From positions 372,001-436,000 of the forward strand of contig NZ_JAFBED010000001.1 of assembly GCF_016908565.1 (NCBI RefSeq): a stretch of 64,000 bases of DNA, read 5' to 3'. Within the stretch, counting starts at the first letter, position 1; every line of letters starts with the position of its first letter. A program made the translations under genes and the position numbers. Source of the DNA: Sutcliffiella tianshenii (GTDB lineage: Bacteria > Bacillota > Bacilli > Bacillales > Bacillaceae_I). Shown here one piece after another: positions 1 to 9,164 of this stretch. The notes under the pieces were generated by a model that saw only the letters and a list, made by a program, of their open reading frames with translations, had not been told where the DNA came from and searched no databases.

Positions 1-5
1 CCCAT
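1..5 (-). CDS. start of a gene running off the window edge
   Basis: An AAGGAG ribosome binding site (positions 13-18, minus strand) is followed 7 bases later by an ATG at positions 3-5. The gene lies downstream of the binding protein at 75-1646, where a permease of the same importer would be expected, but only the first codons are present, so its identity is inference. Confidence 0.4.
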
Positions 6-74
6 CATTTCACTCCTTATGATGTAGAGGACCAGGGAATATTCCCCAGTCCTCCTTCAAGTCAGTGTAGGTTT

Positions 75-1646
75 TTATTTCTTTTTAATGGTAGGGACGT
101 AGATCATTTCGTCCGGATTCGGGTCAAAGCTGATGCGGTCGCTGACACCGATGTTGATCTTTTCCTGATGAAGCATGATGTGCGGCACTTCCTCCGCTGC
201 AATCTCTTCGATCTTCTGGATCTGCTTCTCACGTGATGCAGGATCCATATTTGTCGCAGATTCATTTAATAGTGCTTCGATTTCATCGTTTTTGTAGTCG
301 GTCTCGCCTGCAAAACGCTCCGCTCTGTACCAATCAACAGAGTATGCTCCGTCAAACATGGAGTTACCAAGTCCTAATAGGTAAGCATCCTTGTTCTTCT
401 TCGCCGATCGCATCTCTACGAAATTACTCCATTCCATGAATTCGATATTCACTTTTACATTGATCGCAGCAAACATGCCGGCAATCATTTCTGTGATTTC
501 AGCATCCTGCAGGTAGCGGCCTTTCGGAGCGTGAAGCGTCATTTCAAAGCCATCTTCATAGCCTGCTTCTTTCAAAAGCTCCTTCGCTTTTTCGACGTCA
601 TAGTTGTAGGTATCGTGCAGATCCGGATTGTGCCCGAAGTTACCAGGGCCAACACGCGTACGGGTCGGCACCCCGCCGCCCTTCAGGACATTTTCCGTAA
701 TGGCTTTATTGTCGATTGCATAATCCAACGCTTGGCGGACACGGACATCAGAAGTCGGATAGCCTTCAGTTGAACGAAGGATCAGCATGATCGTACGGTT
801 GGACGTCTCCTGCACGATGGATGTTCCATCATTGTCATTCACGCGGTCCCAATCAGCCGGCGGTACGTTGACAGCGATATCCACGCCACCAGTGAGAAGT
901 TCGGAAACGCGAGTGGAGTTCTCCGGAATCACGCGGAATACCACTTCATCCCACTCTTCCACTTTGCCCTCATAGTAATTTTCGAACGGCGTCATCACGA
1001 TGCGGTCATCCCTCACCCATTCCTTGAACTGGTAAGGCCCTGTCCCGACCGGGTTCTCCAAGAAATGGTCCCAGCCTTTTTCATTTATGTATTTGCTAGG
1101 CAACATTCCAGAACCCAAACGGGAAAGTCGGTGAAACAATGACGGCTCCGGTGCATGCGTCACTACTTTAAAAGTAAGATCGTCCACAATTTGGACTTCC
1201 TTGATCTGCTTATAGTTCGGATACTCCTTCAACGTATCATCAGTCGCAACACGCTCAAGCGTGAATTTTACATCCTCCGATGTCAATGGATCGCCGTTGT
1301 GGAAGGTAACTCCCTCTTTCAGCTTCATTTCCACTGTCAGGTCGTCGATTTGCTTGAATGTATCGACCAATTCAGGATGAATTTCCCCTTTTGCATCCTT
1401 TTTGAAAAGGTAATTGAACATATTGTCATGTACTGCCTCAGTGGACGTGTTGTTATGGTTGTGAATATCAAAACTCACAATATCCGTCCCCATCGCAATC
1501 GTCAACGTGCTGCTTTCATTTTCCGGAGTCTTTCCATCACTGTTGCCATCTGTCCCTGTTTTGCTATTGTTTGAACACCCTGCCACAAGTAAAGCCGTGA
1601 TCGCCATAACCATCATGAAGCTCCAAATAGATTTCCTCTTTCTCAT
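75..1646 (-). CDS. ABC transporter substrate-binding lipoprotein, family 5 (peptide/nickel type)
   Basis: Extracellular binding protein of an oligopeptide/dipeptide-type ABC importer, 523 residues. The N-terminus has a basic start, a hydrophobic stretch and a lipobox ending in VAGC at about residue 24, so the mature protein is a membrane-anchored lipoprotein. The segment NPVGTGPYQFKEW and the periodic YYEGK and FRVIPENSTR motifs are typical of SBP family 5. It is probably the first gene of an operon that continues beyond position 1. The substrate cannot be told from the sequence. The family call is firm; peptide versus other ligands is open. Confidence 0.9.
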   Translation of the reverse strand: MRKRKSIWSFMMVMAITALLVAGCSNNSKTGTDGNSDGKTPENESSTLTIAMGTDIVSFDIHNHNNTSTEAVHDNMFNYLFKKDAKGEIHPELVDTFKQIDDLTVEMKLKEGVTFHNGDPLTSEDVKFTLERVATDDTLKEYPNYKQIKEVQIVDDLTFKVVTHAPEPSLFHRLSRLGSGMLPSKYINEKGWDHFLENPVGTGPYQFKEWVRDDRIVMTPFENYYEGKVEEWDEVVFRVIPENSTRVSELLTGGVDIAVNVPPADWDRVNDNDGTSIVQETSNRTIMLILRSTEGYPTSDVRVRQALDYAIDNKAITENVLKGGGVPTRTRVGPGNFGHNPDLHDTYNYDVEKAKELLKEAGYEDGFEMTLHAPKGRYLQDAEITEMIAGMFAAINVKVNIEFMEWSNFVEMRSAKKNKDAYLLGLGNSMFDGAYSVDWYRAERFAGETDYKNDEIEALLNESATNMDPASREKQIQKIEEIAAEEVPHIMLHQEKINIGVSDRISFDPNPDEMIYVPTIKKK

Positions 1647-1903
1647 TCGTTATCCCCCTTAAATGTAATTAAATGAAGCTATAAGCTTTATAGAAAAACA
1701 AATAGAAAGCAGCATCCATTTGTTTACTCCCGTGTTCAGGTTTTCTGAATTCCATCACTTACTTAGCCAAGCTAAATAATATTTTCATAAAGAAAGAATA
1801 ATCTAAAAATTATAAAAAATCAATAAAATAATTACAGGATTTGTAATAGATATAAAATTTTAGTGGGTATTTTGGTATGGGTATGAGGTAAGATTCGGGA
1901 CTA

Positions 1904-1924
1904 GGGGGACAGGTCCCTCGCCCC
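1904..1924 (-). repeat. family A palindrome, copy A1
   Basis: Copy of the dispersed element with core GGGACAAGGGACCTGTCCCC. It lies alone in the gap between 1647 and 2350. Confidence 0.75.
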
Positions 1925-2036
1925 AGTTTGGGATATATATAAGCTAACTAAAAAAACGTACCTGCTGCCAGCAAGTACGCTTACCTCTTCTACCCATTGC
2001 ATTCATTCAACTTTCTAATATGACGAAAACTATTGG

Positions 2037-2070
2037 ACCTGTCCCATTTCTCATAAGGGACCAGACCCTG
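2037..2070 (+). repeat. partial family A palindrome (A15) next to a family C-like fragment
   Basis: GGACCTGTCCC is followed after a short spacer by GGGACCAGACCC, which resembles one arm of the hairpin at 44540-44583. Confidence 0.5.
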
Positions 2071-2106
2071 CAAACTTTTTTATCCGAGTTGATGATTTTT
2101 GTCGAA

Positions 2107-2232
2107 ATATGCGTTTTATCGATATCTGCCCTGTTTTCGTTGATATATTAAAATTTTCATTGATATTTGTATATTTTCGTTGATATCGTGACCGGATTCA
2201 TCGATATATTGAAATTTTCGTTGATATCCCAC
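2107..2232. repeat. array T1: six units of TTTTCRTTGATAT-like motif, 20-21 bp period
   Basis: The pentamer GATAT starts at 2121, 2142, 2162, 2182, 2203 and 2223, giving steps of 21, 20, 20, 21 and 20. It is usually preceded by TTTTCGTT or a one-base variant. The bases between motifs are not conserved. No long open frame crosses the array. Confidence 0.85.
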
Positions 2233-2268
2233 TTCGGGACACAAAAAATGCGGTTGCAACATTACCTG

Positions 2269-2309
2269 AAATGAAAAAAACTCGTCAAATTAACGAGTTT
2301 TTTTCATTT
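2269..2309. terminator. bidirectional terminator hairpin
   Basis: A 17-bp perfect stem with arms AAATGAAAAAAACTCGT and its complement surrounds a 7-base loop, giving a T-run on both strands. On the minus strand it follows the gene relic at 2351-2489. Confidence 0.8.
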
Positions 2310-2350
2310 AGAACCTTCCATCAAGAGCCCTTCTGTAGATTATGATACAT

Positions 2351-2489
2351 TTACAGATAGGATTTTGACTCATCTACCATCCCAAGCTCGAGATAGAGAT
2401 TCGTAAGCCAGTGAATGGAGCGGTTGTCTGCCGAATCGAGCTCGGGCTCCCAGTTGAAGCATTTCACCGCTTCGTCCAGCTGGTTAAGT
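2351..2489 (-). pseudogene. 3' remnant of a TPR-like gene
   Basis: About 45 codons read in one frame and end in TAA, with a protein-like composition that includes LDEAVKCFNWEPELDS and NLYLELGMVDESKSYL. The alternating helical pattern is reminiscent of tetratricopeptide proteins, but the family is not certain. There is no start codon or ribosome binding site: the upstream end joins family A element A2 directly. Its terminator hairpin survives at 2269-2309. I read it as the tail of a deleted gene. Confidence 0.55.
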
Positions 2490-2493
2490 CCAC

Positions 2494-2514
2494 GGGGACG
2501 AGGGACCTGTCCCC
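2494..2514 (+). repeat. family A palindrome, copy A2
   Basis: Lies 4 bp beyond the stop codon of the amylopullulanase gene, in the sense orientation shared by all stop-adjacent copies. Confidence 0.8.
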
Positions 2515-2518
2515 AAAA

Positions 2519-5500
2519 TCACGCTGCTTTCTTCCGACCAGCCACCATCACGCCGCCCATCATCACAAGCAGCACGCCAAGTAGCATATAGTTGAAGGCA
2601 GATGTTGCTGTAACAGGAAGCTTGTTCCCGTTGCCTTTGCCAGGCTTTGTGCCGTCTCCCGGTTTGCCGCCACCTGGGTTGTTGCCGTTACCGTTGCCAG
2701 GATTGTTTACATTGCCATTGCCTGGCGGATTGTTCCCATCGCCGTCTCCATCACCGTCTCCGTCACCCGGATCCGTACCATTGCCGTCACCCGGATCCGT
2801 ACCTTCCGCGCTGACCTTCACCACAACAGTCGTCAATGGATCAACCGTAATGCCCTCAGCTGTCAACTCAACACCAGTGACTTCAGTTACTTCCTCAACG
2901 CCTGCTTCATCTGCGTCAACGACAACTACACCTTCTGTCAGGTCTTCACCCAAAGTCAGCGTTCTTGCTTCCGTATCCGCATTCACCAATACGTAATACA
3001 TATCGCCATTCGTCGCTTCATTACGATACGCAACCACGAGATCCTGATCGCCGATTTCAGGTGCATCGATCATTGTCACATTGGAATCTACCAATTCCTT
3101 GGAGCCCAATCTGAATGCGTCGGTAGATCGACGTAGTTCTATCAATCCAGCGGTATATTCCCTTGTCATATTGTTCACAGGATACTGCTCTGCATCCGTT
3201 GCTTTTTCCCAATCGAATCGGTTGATGATGTCCGATGAATCATAGGAATCATGGATGAAGTATGGATATTGGAACGGGTTGCCGTCCTTGTCCGTCATAT
3301 AGGTGGACTTGTAAGGCGCCGTGTCCGCTTCCGCTCTCCATTGCTTCGTGCGTCCGTATTCCTGTCCTGCATGCAGGAAGGCCGTCCCTTGGGATGTCAG
3401 GATGATGGAATTGCCCAAGCGAATGCGCTGATGGATTTCCAGGCTGTTTTCCGCCACATCCGGATCCTTTTTGATGGACTGCGCAATCACATCATGCAGT
3501 GTCAGGTTGTCATGCGCCGCGATATACTGCACCACATCTCCCGGATCATCTGCCTTGAAGTTTCGTGGCTGCCCTTTGATGTTCTCAAAAATCTGCGCCA
3601 CTTCACGCGCGCCGCCAGTGATGAATCGTGCCTGCCCTTCCGAACCAAAGCCTGATTTCAGCTCGTTACGGATTTCATCGGAGAAGCTTGCCACAGATTC
3701 TGTGTACTGCATCCATTGCTGGTCTGCCGCCTGCACCGGTTCTCCTTCATCTCCTGCAAAAGTGACCCAGCCCTCGCCGATCATGACGATGTTCGGATTC
3801 AGTTTTTTCGCTTCATCATAGGCGATCTGGATGCTCTCTGCATCATGGTCGCCCATCATGTCAAAACGGAAGCCGTCGACCTTGTACTCGTCCACCCAGT
3901 ATTTGATGCTGTCCACCAAAACGCGGCGGGACATTTTGTGTGTCGTACCGAGACGTCCGCCACCGAAGCTCGTTCTTGGCGTGCCGTCAGCGTCCATGAA
4001 GTGGTAGTAGTTCGGGACAAGGTCCTCGAAAATCGAAACCTGTGCCGTGTGGTTGTACACCACATCAAGTACCACACCAATGTCGCGCTTATGAATCTCG
4101 TTGATCAAATTCTTGAACTCTTTTATTCTCAATTCCGGATCATTCGGGTTTTCCGAATACATGCCGGAAAGCGAGAAATAGCTGTGCGGGTCATAGCCCC
4201 AGTTATAGTTCGTATCTGTGGACGCGTAGTCCAGCATCCTCTCACCATTTGCCAACTCATTGCTGAAGTAATAGCTCATCACCGGCAGCAACTGAATATG
4301 GGTCACGCCCAATTCCTGAATGTAATCCAATTTTTCTACAAAAGAAGCAAATGTGCCGAACTGTGCTTTCAAGTCTTCTCCAATATTCGGATCTGACGTG
4401 AAATCACGGACGTGCAGCTCATAAATAATCGTGTCTTCGCGCTTTTCAAATCCAGGTATGTCAGCATACTCAAGCTTTGGCCCGATGGAAGAAACATCGA
4501 CGATCGCCGCTTTCCCAACAGGTACACCCGCTTCATTGTTCCATGCTGCCATTGATTTTGCATAAGGGTCGAGCGCAAGCTTCGTCTCATCACCATGCGT
4601 AATTTCGTAGTGGTAATAGTAGCCGCGCAAGGAATCCAAGCCGGTATTATCCTCACTCAGTTTCACACTCCAGACGCCGCGGTCACCCTTCGTCATAGCA
4701 ACCGTGTCCACCACTGTGTTCTGATCATCCTTGTCATAAAGTACGACAGAAACATCGTCCGCTTTCGGGGACCAGACCTTCAAGGTAGCCGTGCCGTCCT
4801 CATGCAATTCGGCGCCAAGCTTCCCGTCATAGCCGTACATCTCATCGATCAGCTTCCAGCCGGATTTGATCGTGATCTCGCGGTCGCCATACTTAACCGT
4901 GTAAGGGATCTTTTCCAAATCGAACGTCCCGTGAACCGACACGCGCTGTGCCCCGTCCAATGTCACATCGTCAATCGCCACAGGATTCCCATCCACGTCC
5001 TTGATCTCCAATTGTGCTTTCAGTTCCTCAAGATCCAAGCCCTCTGTTTTCGTAAAAAGAAGCGTGATTTTCTTATCGGACAGCACTTCTCCGGACAACA
5101 AGGCAACTGCCACTGTGCCGTAAGGGTTCGTGTACACCTTATCCTCACCCTCTTTTACAAAAAGCTGGTTATGCTGCTGCAACATATCGAATGACATATC
5201 TGTAGTCTGCTGTCCATTAAGCTTGTTGACAAAAAGGAAGCCTATTTCCTGTGCATCCTCTTTCAACTTGATGTCATAGTACGCACCATATTTTCCAATG
5301 CCTGCTGCATCAGCTGCACCGTTCGGCCAGCCATCAGATGGTACCGCGACATCCTTCCAATTCCATAAGCCCCAGCCGTCATAATCGGCATTGGTGCGCT
5401 CATAGTGGATCCGTACCGTGTCTTCCGGGAGGTCCACCGGTTCGTATAAAAAGACTTCATCAGAGCCCTGCTTGATCCATACTTCGTTCAGGTCAGGGGA

Positions 5501-8251
5501 GAACAGCTCAAGTGACTTGTCGCCGCCATCCTTGTCCCCGTTCGTCGTATTTAAAACTAGGAAACCGACATTCTGTGCATCCTTCTTCAGTTTTACATCC
5601 ACATACGCACCATAATCCGTCACCTGACCGGCTTCAAAAGGTGTTCCTCCACTTGGCCAGTTCTCAGATGGTGCCGCCACGTCTCCCCATAGCCATAGGC
5701 CGAGGTTTTCGTAACTGTTGTCTGTGCGCTGATAGTGGATGCGAAGCGTGTCTTCGCCGATCTCACCAGGTGCTGACGGCTCGTCCACTACAGGTACATC
5801 GCCATTTTCCACTGTAAATAAAACCGTTCCGCCATCCTCCATCGCTGGAATCGTGAACGTCACTTTTCCTTCTTCTGTTGCTTCAAAAGTTTCGCCGGAA
5901 TAGTGTTCGGTAACCACCGCATCCGCCGAGCCAAAGTTCAATGTCACTTCTTTTGCCGCAGTTGCCGTGTTCAAGCCGACATAAACGCTCTCGTCGCCAT
6001 GGCTGCGGGAGAAAATCAAGTATTTCGCGCTGTCAGAGCCAGCAATCTTTTCGCGCTCCCCTTTTGCAAATACATCGGTATAATCGTTACGGAACGCCAA
6101 AACCTTTTTGTAATGCTCCAGTACCTCGTTATCTTCCACCTGGTCCCATGGAAGGTTCGGGCGGTTATCATAGTAAGGGTAGTTATTTTTTCCCGGTAAG
6201 CCAAGCTCCTCTCCATAATAGATGACAGGCTGCCCTTTAGCCGTCAGCTGCAGGGATGCCGCCACTTGGTACTTGCCAAGGTCGCCCCCGACTGCCTCAA
6301 GGAAGCGGTCTTCATCATGACTTCCAAGGAACTGGCCAAGAGTCGCCGTGTTCGTAAGCTTGCCGTTGCGTGCCTGTAGCTTTGTTTCGACCGCATTAAT
6401 CTGGCCGTTCACAAAATCGCGCGCATAATTTTTAAACTCGAAATCAAGCAGGGAGTCCATCATTCCCGTGTTCAGATAGCCTTGGTCATTACCAATGCTT
6501 GCGCCCCAAGCTTCCCCGATCAGCTTGTGCTCCGGCATTTCTTTTGTCAAAGCGTTTTTAAAAGCCATCCAGGTTGTGTTCTCGACATGCTTCACCGTGT
6601 CCACACGGAAATAGTCGATCGTATTACCATTCGCCGTCCTCGACTTCTCGATCCAATCCGTCTGCCACTGGACGATCTGGTCCCGAACCGCGGATTGCTC
6701 TGTTAAAAAGTCAGGTAATCCTGCAAGCTCCCCACGGACTGTATCCGTTCCGCCTGGACGAAGCATGCCGTCAAATCGTGCACGATCCTCGTCTGTCGGG
6801 AAGTTCGGGATGTTGCTCGTGTCACCGGCCTTCAAGCCATAACCAGTATGATTCAGTACCACGTCGACCATGATCTTGATGCCGCGGTTATGCGCTTCAT
6901 CAATCAGCTCATGGAAATCGGCCATCGTCCCGAAATGCGGGTTCAACTCGCCGAAATTGCTCGCCCAATAGCCATGGTAAGCATAGTAAGGCGTGTTCGG
7001 ATCGTCGTTGTATCTCACGTCATGCTTGATGTTCTCCACAACCGGATTGATCCAGATCGTGTTGATTCCAAGCTCGTCCAGATAATCAAGCTTTGCGGTA
7101 ATCCCCTTGAAATCGCCGCCCTGATAAGTGCCGGACTTAGACTTATCATAGCCGATGCCGTACGGGTCATTATTGGAGGAATCGCCATCAAAGAAACGGT
7201 CCGTCAGCATAAAATAAACCACTGCCTCGTCCCAATCAAAGTCCGCTTCCTCACCTGTGAAAGTGCGTGCCTTCACCTCAAGCGTCGCTTCGCCCTTGTG
7301 CTTGTTGCCGAACTCATCGATCGCTGTGATCGGCAAGGTTTTCACACCAGCTGGAACGTTCTGGTTGACCGCCACTGTCACTTCTTTCAGCGACGGGTCG
7401 ATATTCACTTTTTCTTTCCCGCCGATTGCTGATAGATTAATATAAAGCTCATTCACCGGCGTATCTTCACCTGTGCCAAGATCCACTTTCACTACAGCAT
7501 TGTCGTTGTAATCAACCGCTGCAGGTTCAGCCGTTCCACTTACATTCAGTTCTGCAACCTGATACTTGACAACGGATTTGCCTTCGACCGTGTTGTATGG
7601 ATCGGTAACTTCAGTCGTGTTGCCATCCACTGTCACAAAATAAGTATATTCATGCTCGCCACGCGGCAGGTCGTTGTACGTGTATGTAAAACGTTCATTC
7701 TCCGCTTCTGCTTGCATCTCGTATTTTTCACCAAAAATCGAAAGCTCGACTTTTTCGACCTTGCTCATTTCCCCGTTTGCATAAAGCTCCTTGTCACGGA
7801 AAAAGAATTGCGCATTGCCATCCTCCACTACCGGTCCGTTTACTTCCGGCACCTGGAAAATCTCTTCCTGACCGCTTGTCACTTGGACCTTTGTGAGGGA
7901 CTCGTTCTTGTTCAGCGCCACATAACGGTCGATCTCCACGTCCTTCGCTTCCCAGTCCCCTTTTCTGACAATGAATCCGACGCGTTCCGCTTCCGGACTC
8001 ACCGCGATGGTGGCATACGCCTTCCCATCCTTAAATTCAGTAAAATCATACTGAGCATCATCCTTGATGCCTGTTCCCCATATCCAAAGATTCCAGCCAT
8101 CATAGTCCCCGTCAGCCCGCTCATAACTCAGGATGACCTTGCGTTCCCCAGTATCTGCAATCGCACTTAGTGGCGCGACGCCAGCAAACATGGAAACCAC
8201 AAGAAGAACCGACAACAGCATTGCCATACCCCTTTGAAACTTCCTTTTCAT
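2519..8251 (-). CDS. apuA: cell-wall-anchored amylopullulanase (alpha-amylase + type I pullulanase)
   Basis: Secreted 1910-residue enzyme with two GH13 catalytic modules, acting on alpha-1,4 and alpha-1,6 links of starch and pullulan. In order: signal peptide (about 1-33); CBM41-like starch-binding module (about 37-130); beta domains; alpha-amylase module (about 340-730) with VVLNHTG near 468, nucleophile Asp in FRVDTVKH near 550, acid Glu in IGEAWG near 582 and SHDED near 643; two further CBM41 modules starting near 835 and 950; and a pullulanase module with the YNWGYDP signature near 1351, VVYNHT near 1400, FRFDMMGDHD near 1463, IGEGW near 1491 and AAHDN near 1578. A Gly/Asp/Asn/Pro linker, a sorting signal LPVTAT near 1879, a membrane segment and a basic tail end the protein, implying sortase anchoring. 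The two-headed layout matches the alkaline amylopullulanase known from Bacillus sp. KSM-1378. The gene is monocistronic. Confidence 0.95.
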   Translation of the reverse strand: MKRKFQRGMAMLLSVLLVVSMFAGVAPLSAIADTGERKVILSYERADGDYDGWNLWIWGTGIKDDAQYDFTEFKDGKAYATIAVSPEAERVGFIVRKGDWEAKDVEIDRYVALNKNESLTKVQVTSGQEEIFQVPEVNGPVVEDGNAQFFFRDKELYANGEMSKVEKVELSIFGEKYEMQAEAENERFTYTYNDLPRGEHEYTYFVTVDGNTTEVTDPYNTVEGKSVVKYQVAELNVSGTAEPAAVDYNDNAVVKVDLGTGEDTPVNELYINLSAIGGKEKVNIDPSLKEVTVAVNQNVPAGVKTLPITAIDEFGNKHKGEATLEVKARTFTGEEADFDWDEAVVYFMLTDRFFDGDSSNNDPYGIGYDKSKSGTYQGGDFKGITAKLDYLDELGINTIWINPVVENIKHDVRYNDDPNTPYYAYHGYWASNFGELNPHFGTMADFHELIDEAHNRGIKIMVDVVLNHTGYGLKAGDTSNIPNFPTDEDRARFDGMLRPGGTDTVRGELAGLPDFLTEQSAVRDQIVQWQTDWIEKSRTANGNTIDYFRVDTVKHVENTTWMAFKNALTKEMPEHKLIGEAWGASIGNDQGYLNTGMMDSLLDFEFKNYARDFVNGQINAVETKLQARNGKLTNTATLGQFLGSHDEDRFLEAVGGDLGKYQVAASLQLTAKGQPVIYYGEELGLPGKNNYPYYDNRPNLPWDQVEDNEVLEHYKKVLAFRNDYTDVFAKGEREKIAGSDSAKYLIFSRSHGDESVYVGLNTATAAKEVTLNFGSADAVVTEHYSGETFEATEEGKVTFTIPAMEDGGTVLFTVENGDVPVVDEPSAPGEIGEDTLRIHYQRTDNSYENLGLWLWGDVAAPSENWPSGGTPFEAGQVTDYGAYVDVKLKKDAQNVGFLVLNTTNGDKDGGDKSLELFSPDLNEVWIKQGSDEVFLYEPVDLPEDTVRIHYERTNADYDGWGLWNWKDVAVPSDGWPNGAADAAGIGKYGAYYDIKLKEDAQEIGFLFVNKLNGQQTTDMSFDMLQQHNQLFVKEGEDKVYTNPYGTVAVALLSGEVLSDKKITLLFTKTEGLDLEELKAQLEIKDVDGNPVAIDDVTLDGAQRVSVHGTFDLEKIPYTVKYGDREITIKSGWKLIDEMYGYDGKLGAELHEDGTATLKVWSPKADDVSVVLYDKDDQNTVVDTVAMTKGDRGVWSVKLSEDNTGLDSLRGYYYHYEITHGDETKLALDPYAKSMAAWNNEAGVPVGKAAIVDVSSIGPKLEYADIPGFEKREDTIIYELHVRDFTSDPNIGEDLKAQFGTFASFVEKLDYIQELGVTHIQLLPVMSYYFSNELANGERMLDYASTDTNYNWGYDPHSYFSLSGMYSENPNDPELRIKEFKNLINEIHKRDIGVVLDVVYNHTAQVSIFEDLVPNYYHFMDADGTPRTSFGGGRLGTTHKMSRRVLVDSIKYWVDEYKVDGFRFDMMGDHDAESIQIAYDEAKKLNPNIVMIGEGWVTFAGDEGEPVQAADQQWMQYTESVASFSDEIRNELKSGFGSEGQARFITGGAREVAQIFENIKGQPRNFKADDPGDVVQYIAAHDNLTLHDVIAQSIKKDPDVAENSLEIHQRIRLGNSIILTSQGTAFLHAGQEYGRTKQWRAEADTAPYKSTYMTDKDGNPFQYPYFIHDSYDSSDIINRFDWEKATDAEQYPVNNMTREYTAGLIELRRSTDAFRLGSKELVDSNVTMIDAPEIGDQDLVVAYRNEATNGDMYYVLVNADTEARTLTLGEDLTEGVVVVDADEAGVEEVTEVTGVELTAEGITVDPLTTVVVKVSAEGTDPGDGNGTDPGDGDGDGDGDGNNPPGNGNVNNPGNGNGNNPGGGKPGDGTKPGKGNGNKLPVTATSAFNYMLLGVLLVMMGGVMVAGRKKAA

Positions 8252-8298
8252 ACCCTTTCCCCCTTGATCGATTGGTCGATATTCTACTTGCTAAATTG

Positions 8299-8312
8299 TG
8301 GAAGCGTTTGCA
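8299..8312 (-). promoter_or_regulatory. CcpA/LacI-type operator upstream of apuA
   Basis: Minus strand reads TGCAAACGCTTCCA, matching the cre consensus TGWAANCGNTNWCA except at the two W positions. It lies about 50 bp upstream of the apuA start, where a bound repressor would block transcription. Confidence 0.6.
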
Positions 8313-8371
8313 CAAAATGTCGAAGATTGAAACCATTTGCCAGTTTGTAGAGGTGCAAAACCATCGAGTTG

Positions 8372-8385
8372 CGAAATCGTTTGCA
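8372..8385 (+). promoter_or_regulatory. second CcpA/LacI-type operator upstream of apuA
   Basis: CGAAATCGTTTGCA differs from the cre consensus at its first base and one W position. It lies 73 bp from the first site, about seven helical turns. Confidence 0.5.
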
Positions 8386-8435
8386 CAAAGATGCACAAAC
8401 AAATCATCCCTCCCCTAGCAAAACTATCAATCTTA

Positions 8436-8449
8436 TGCAAACGCTACCA
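8436..8449 (+). promoter_or_regulatory. third CcpA/LacI-type operator upstream of apuA
   Basis: TGCAAACGCTACCA carries the invariant TG, AA, CG and CA positions of cre. Three such sites in 150 bp suggest glucose repression, a maltose-type LacI regulator, or both. Confidence 0.6.
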
Positions 8450-8504
8450 TTCTACCTAACTATTAAGATACTACGAGTTTTCGGAATAATCAATAAGATA
8501 TTTG

Positions 8505-8523
8505 AGGACAGGTCCATTGTCCC
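8505..8523 (-). repeat. family A palindrome, copy A3
   Basis: Diverged copy in the gap upstream of apuA. Apart from this copy, the operators and a weak hairpin near 8597-8621, I see nothing in 8252-8838. Confidence 0.6.
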
Positions 8524-8838
8524 ACACACTCTAAAAGTGTAGCGCTATTATATGAAAGTCATGAAGGGCTTTTCAAACGATTTGGGAACACAGAACACTC
8601 TTCATCAAAATAAAGAGTGCATAAAAAAAAACCAATTTCAGAACTTCCATTTTATACCTTAGTGCGATATAAATATTATTTACACCAATATGCGTCCCCA
8701 ATAAGTGACAATTTCCTTGGAAATACCACAAGATCGCTCTCCACTTGCTATATAAAGCTAATTTACCTTCCGTCATTCTCCGGCATTCAACGGAAAACAA
8801 TGCGGAATTTGTTGGAATTTTTGTTGTTTACATGGGGT

Positions 8839-8867
8839 TTGCTGGAGGTATTTTTATACTAGATAAT
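8839..8867 (+). promoter_or_regulatory. sigma-A-like promoter of the small peptide gene
   Basis: TTGCTG at 8839-8844 and GATAAT at 8862-8867 are separated by 17 bp. The start codon of the small gene is 24 bp downstream. Confidence 0.5.
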
Positions 8868-8890
8868 ACATATGAAAAGGAGAGATTCAA

Positions 8891-8977
8891 ATGAAGATCA
8901 AAGTGAAGAGCTGGACGTTGCTAACGCCTCAAGATAAACAGTTCATCCTGAAAGCAGTCAGCCGCCGTTCGAATTAA
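8891..8977 (+). CDS. small 28-residue basic peptide, unknown
   Basis: The peptide begins MKIKVKSWTLLTPQDKQF and ends AVSRRSN. I do not recognise it. Support for a real gene comes from its signals: an AAAAGGAGAG ribosome binding site 6 bases before ATG, a sigma-A-like promoter at 8839-8867 and a terminator at 9104-9133. It is basic with a short amphipathic C-terminal half and no membrane segment. A secreted signal peptide or toxin function is not indicated. Confidence 0.55.
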   Translation: MKIKVKSWTLLTPQDKQFILKAVSRRSN

Positions 8978-9103
8978 TGATCAGGAATCCAGGTTCGTGT
9001 ATTGCCTCATAATGTATTTCCTCTAGCTATTACTTTTATATCATCAATCACCAACCATGCATCGGACATGCCCCTATAAAACACGAACCTAAAAACAACC
9101 AAT

Positions 9104-9133
9104 AGGCCGAGGTATCTGTACCTCGACCTTTTT
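9104..9133 (+). terminator. Rho-independent terminator
   Basis: CGAGGTA and TACCTCG form a stem around a 4-base loop, followed by ACCTTTTTC. Confidence 0.65.
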
Positions 9134-9138
9134 CTAAT

Positions 9139-9159
9139 GGGGAAAAGGGACTTGTCCCC
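9139..9159 (+). repeat. family A palindrome, copy A4
   Basis: Lies 5 bp beyond the stop of the minus-strand gene at 9165, sense orientation. Confidence 0.75.
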
Positions 9160-9164
9160 ATGGT

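Noticed and set aside
2592-8170. Long open frames on the plus strand opposite the amylopullulanase gene
   Set aside because: They follow codon bias of the minus-strand gene, have no ribosome binding sites and resemble no protein.
8573-8800. 75-codon minus-strand open frame upstream of apuA
   Set aside because: No ribosome binding site, composition of AT-rich intergenic DNA and overlap with hairpins.
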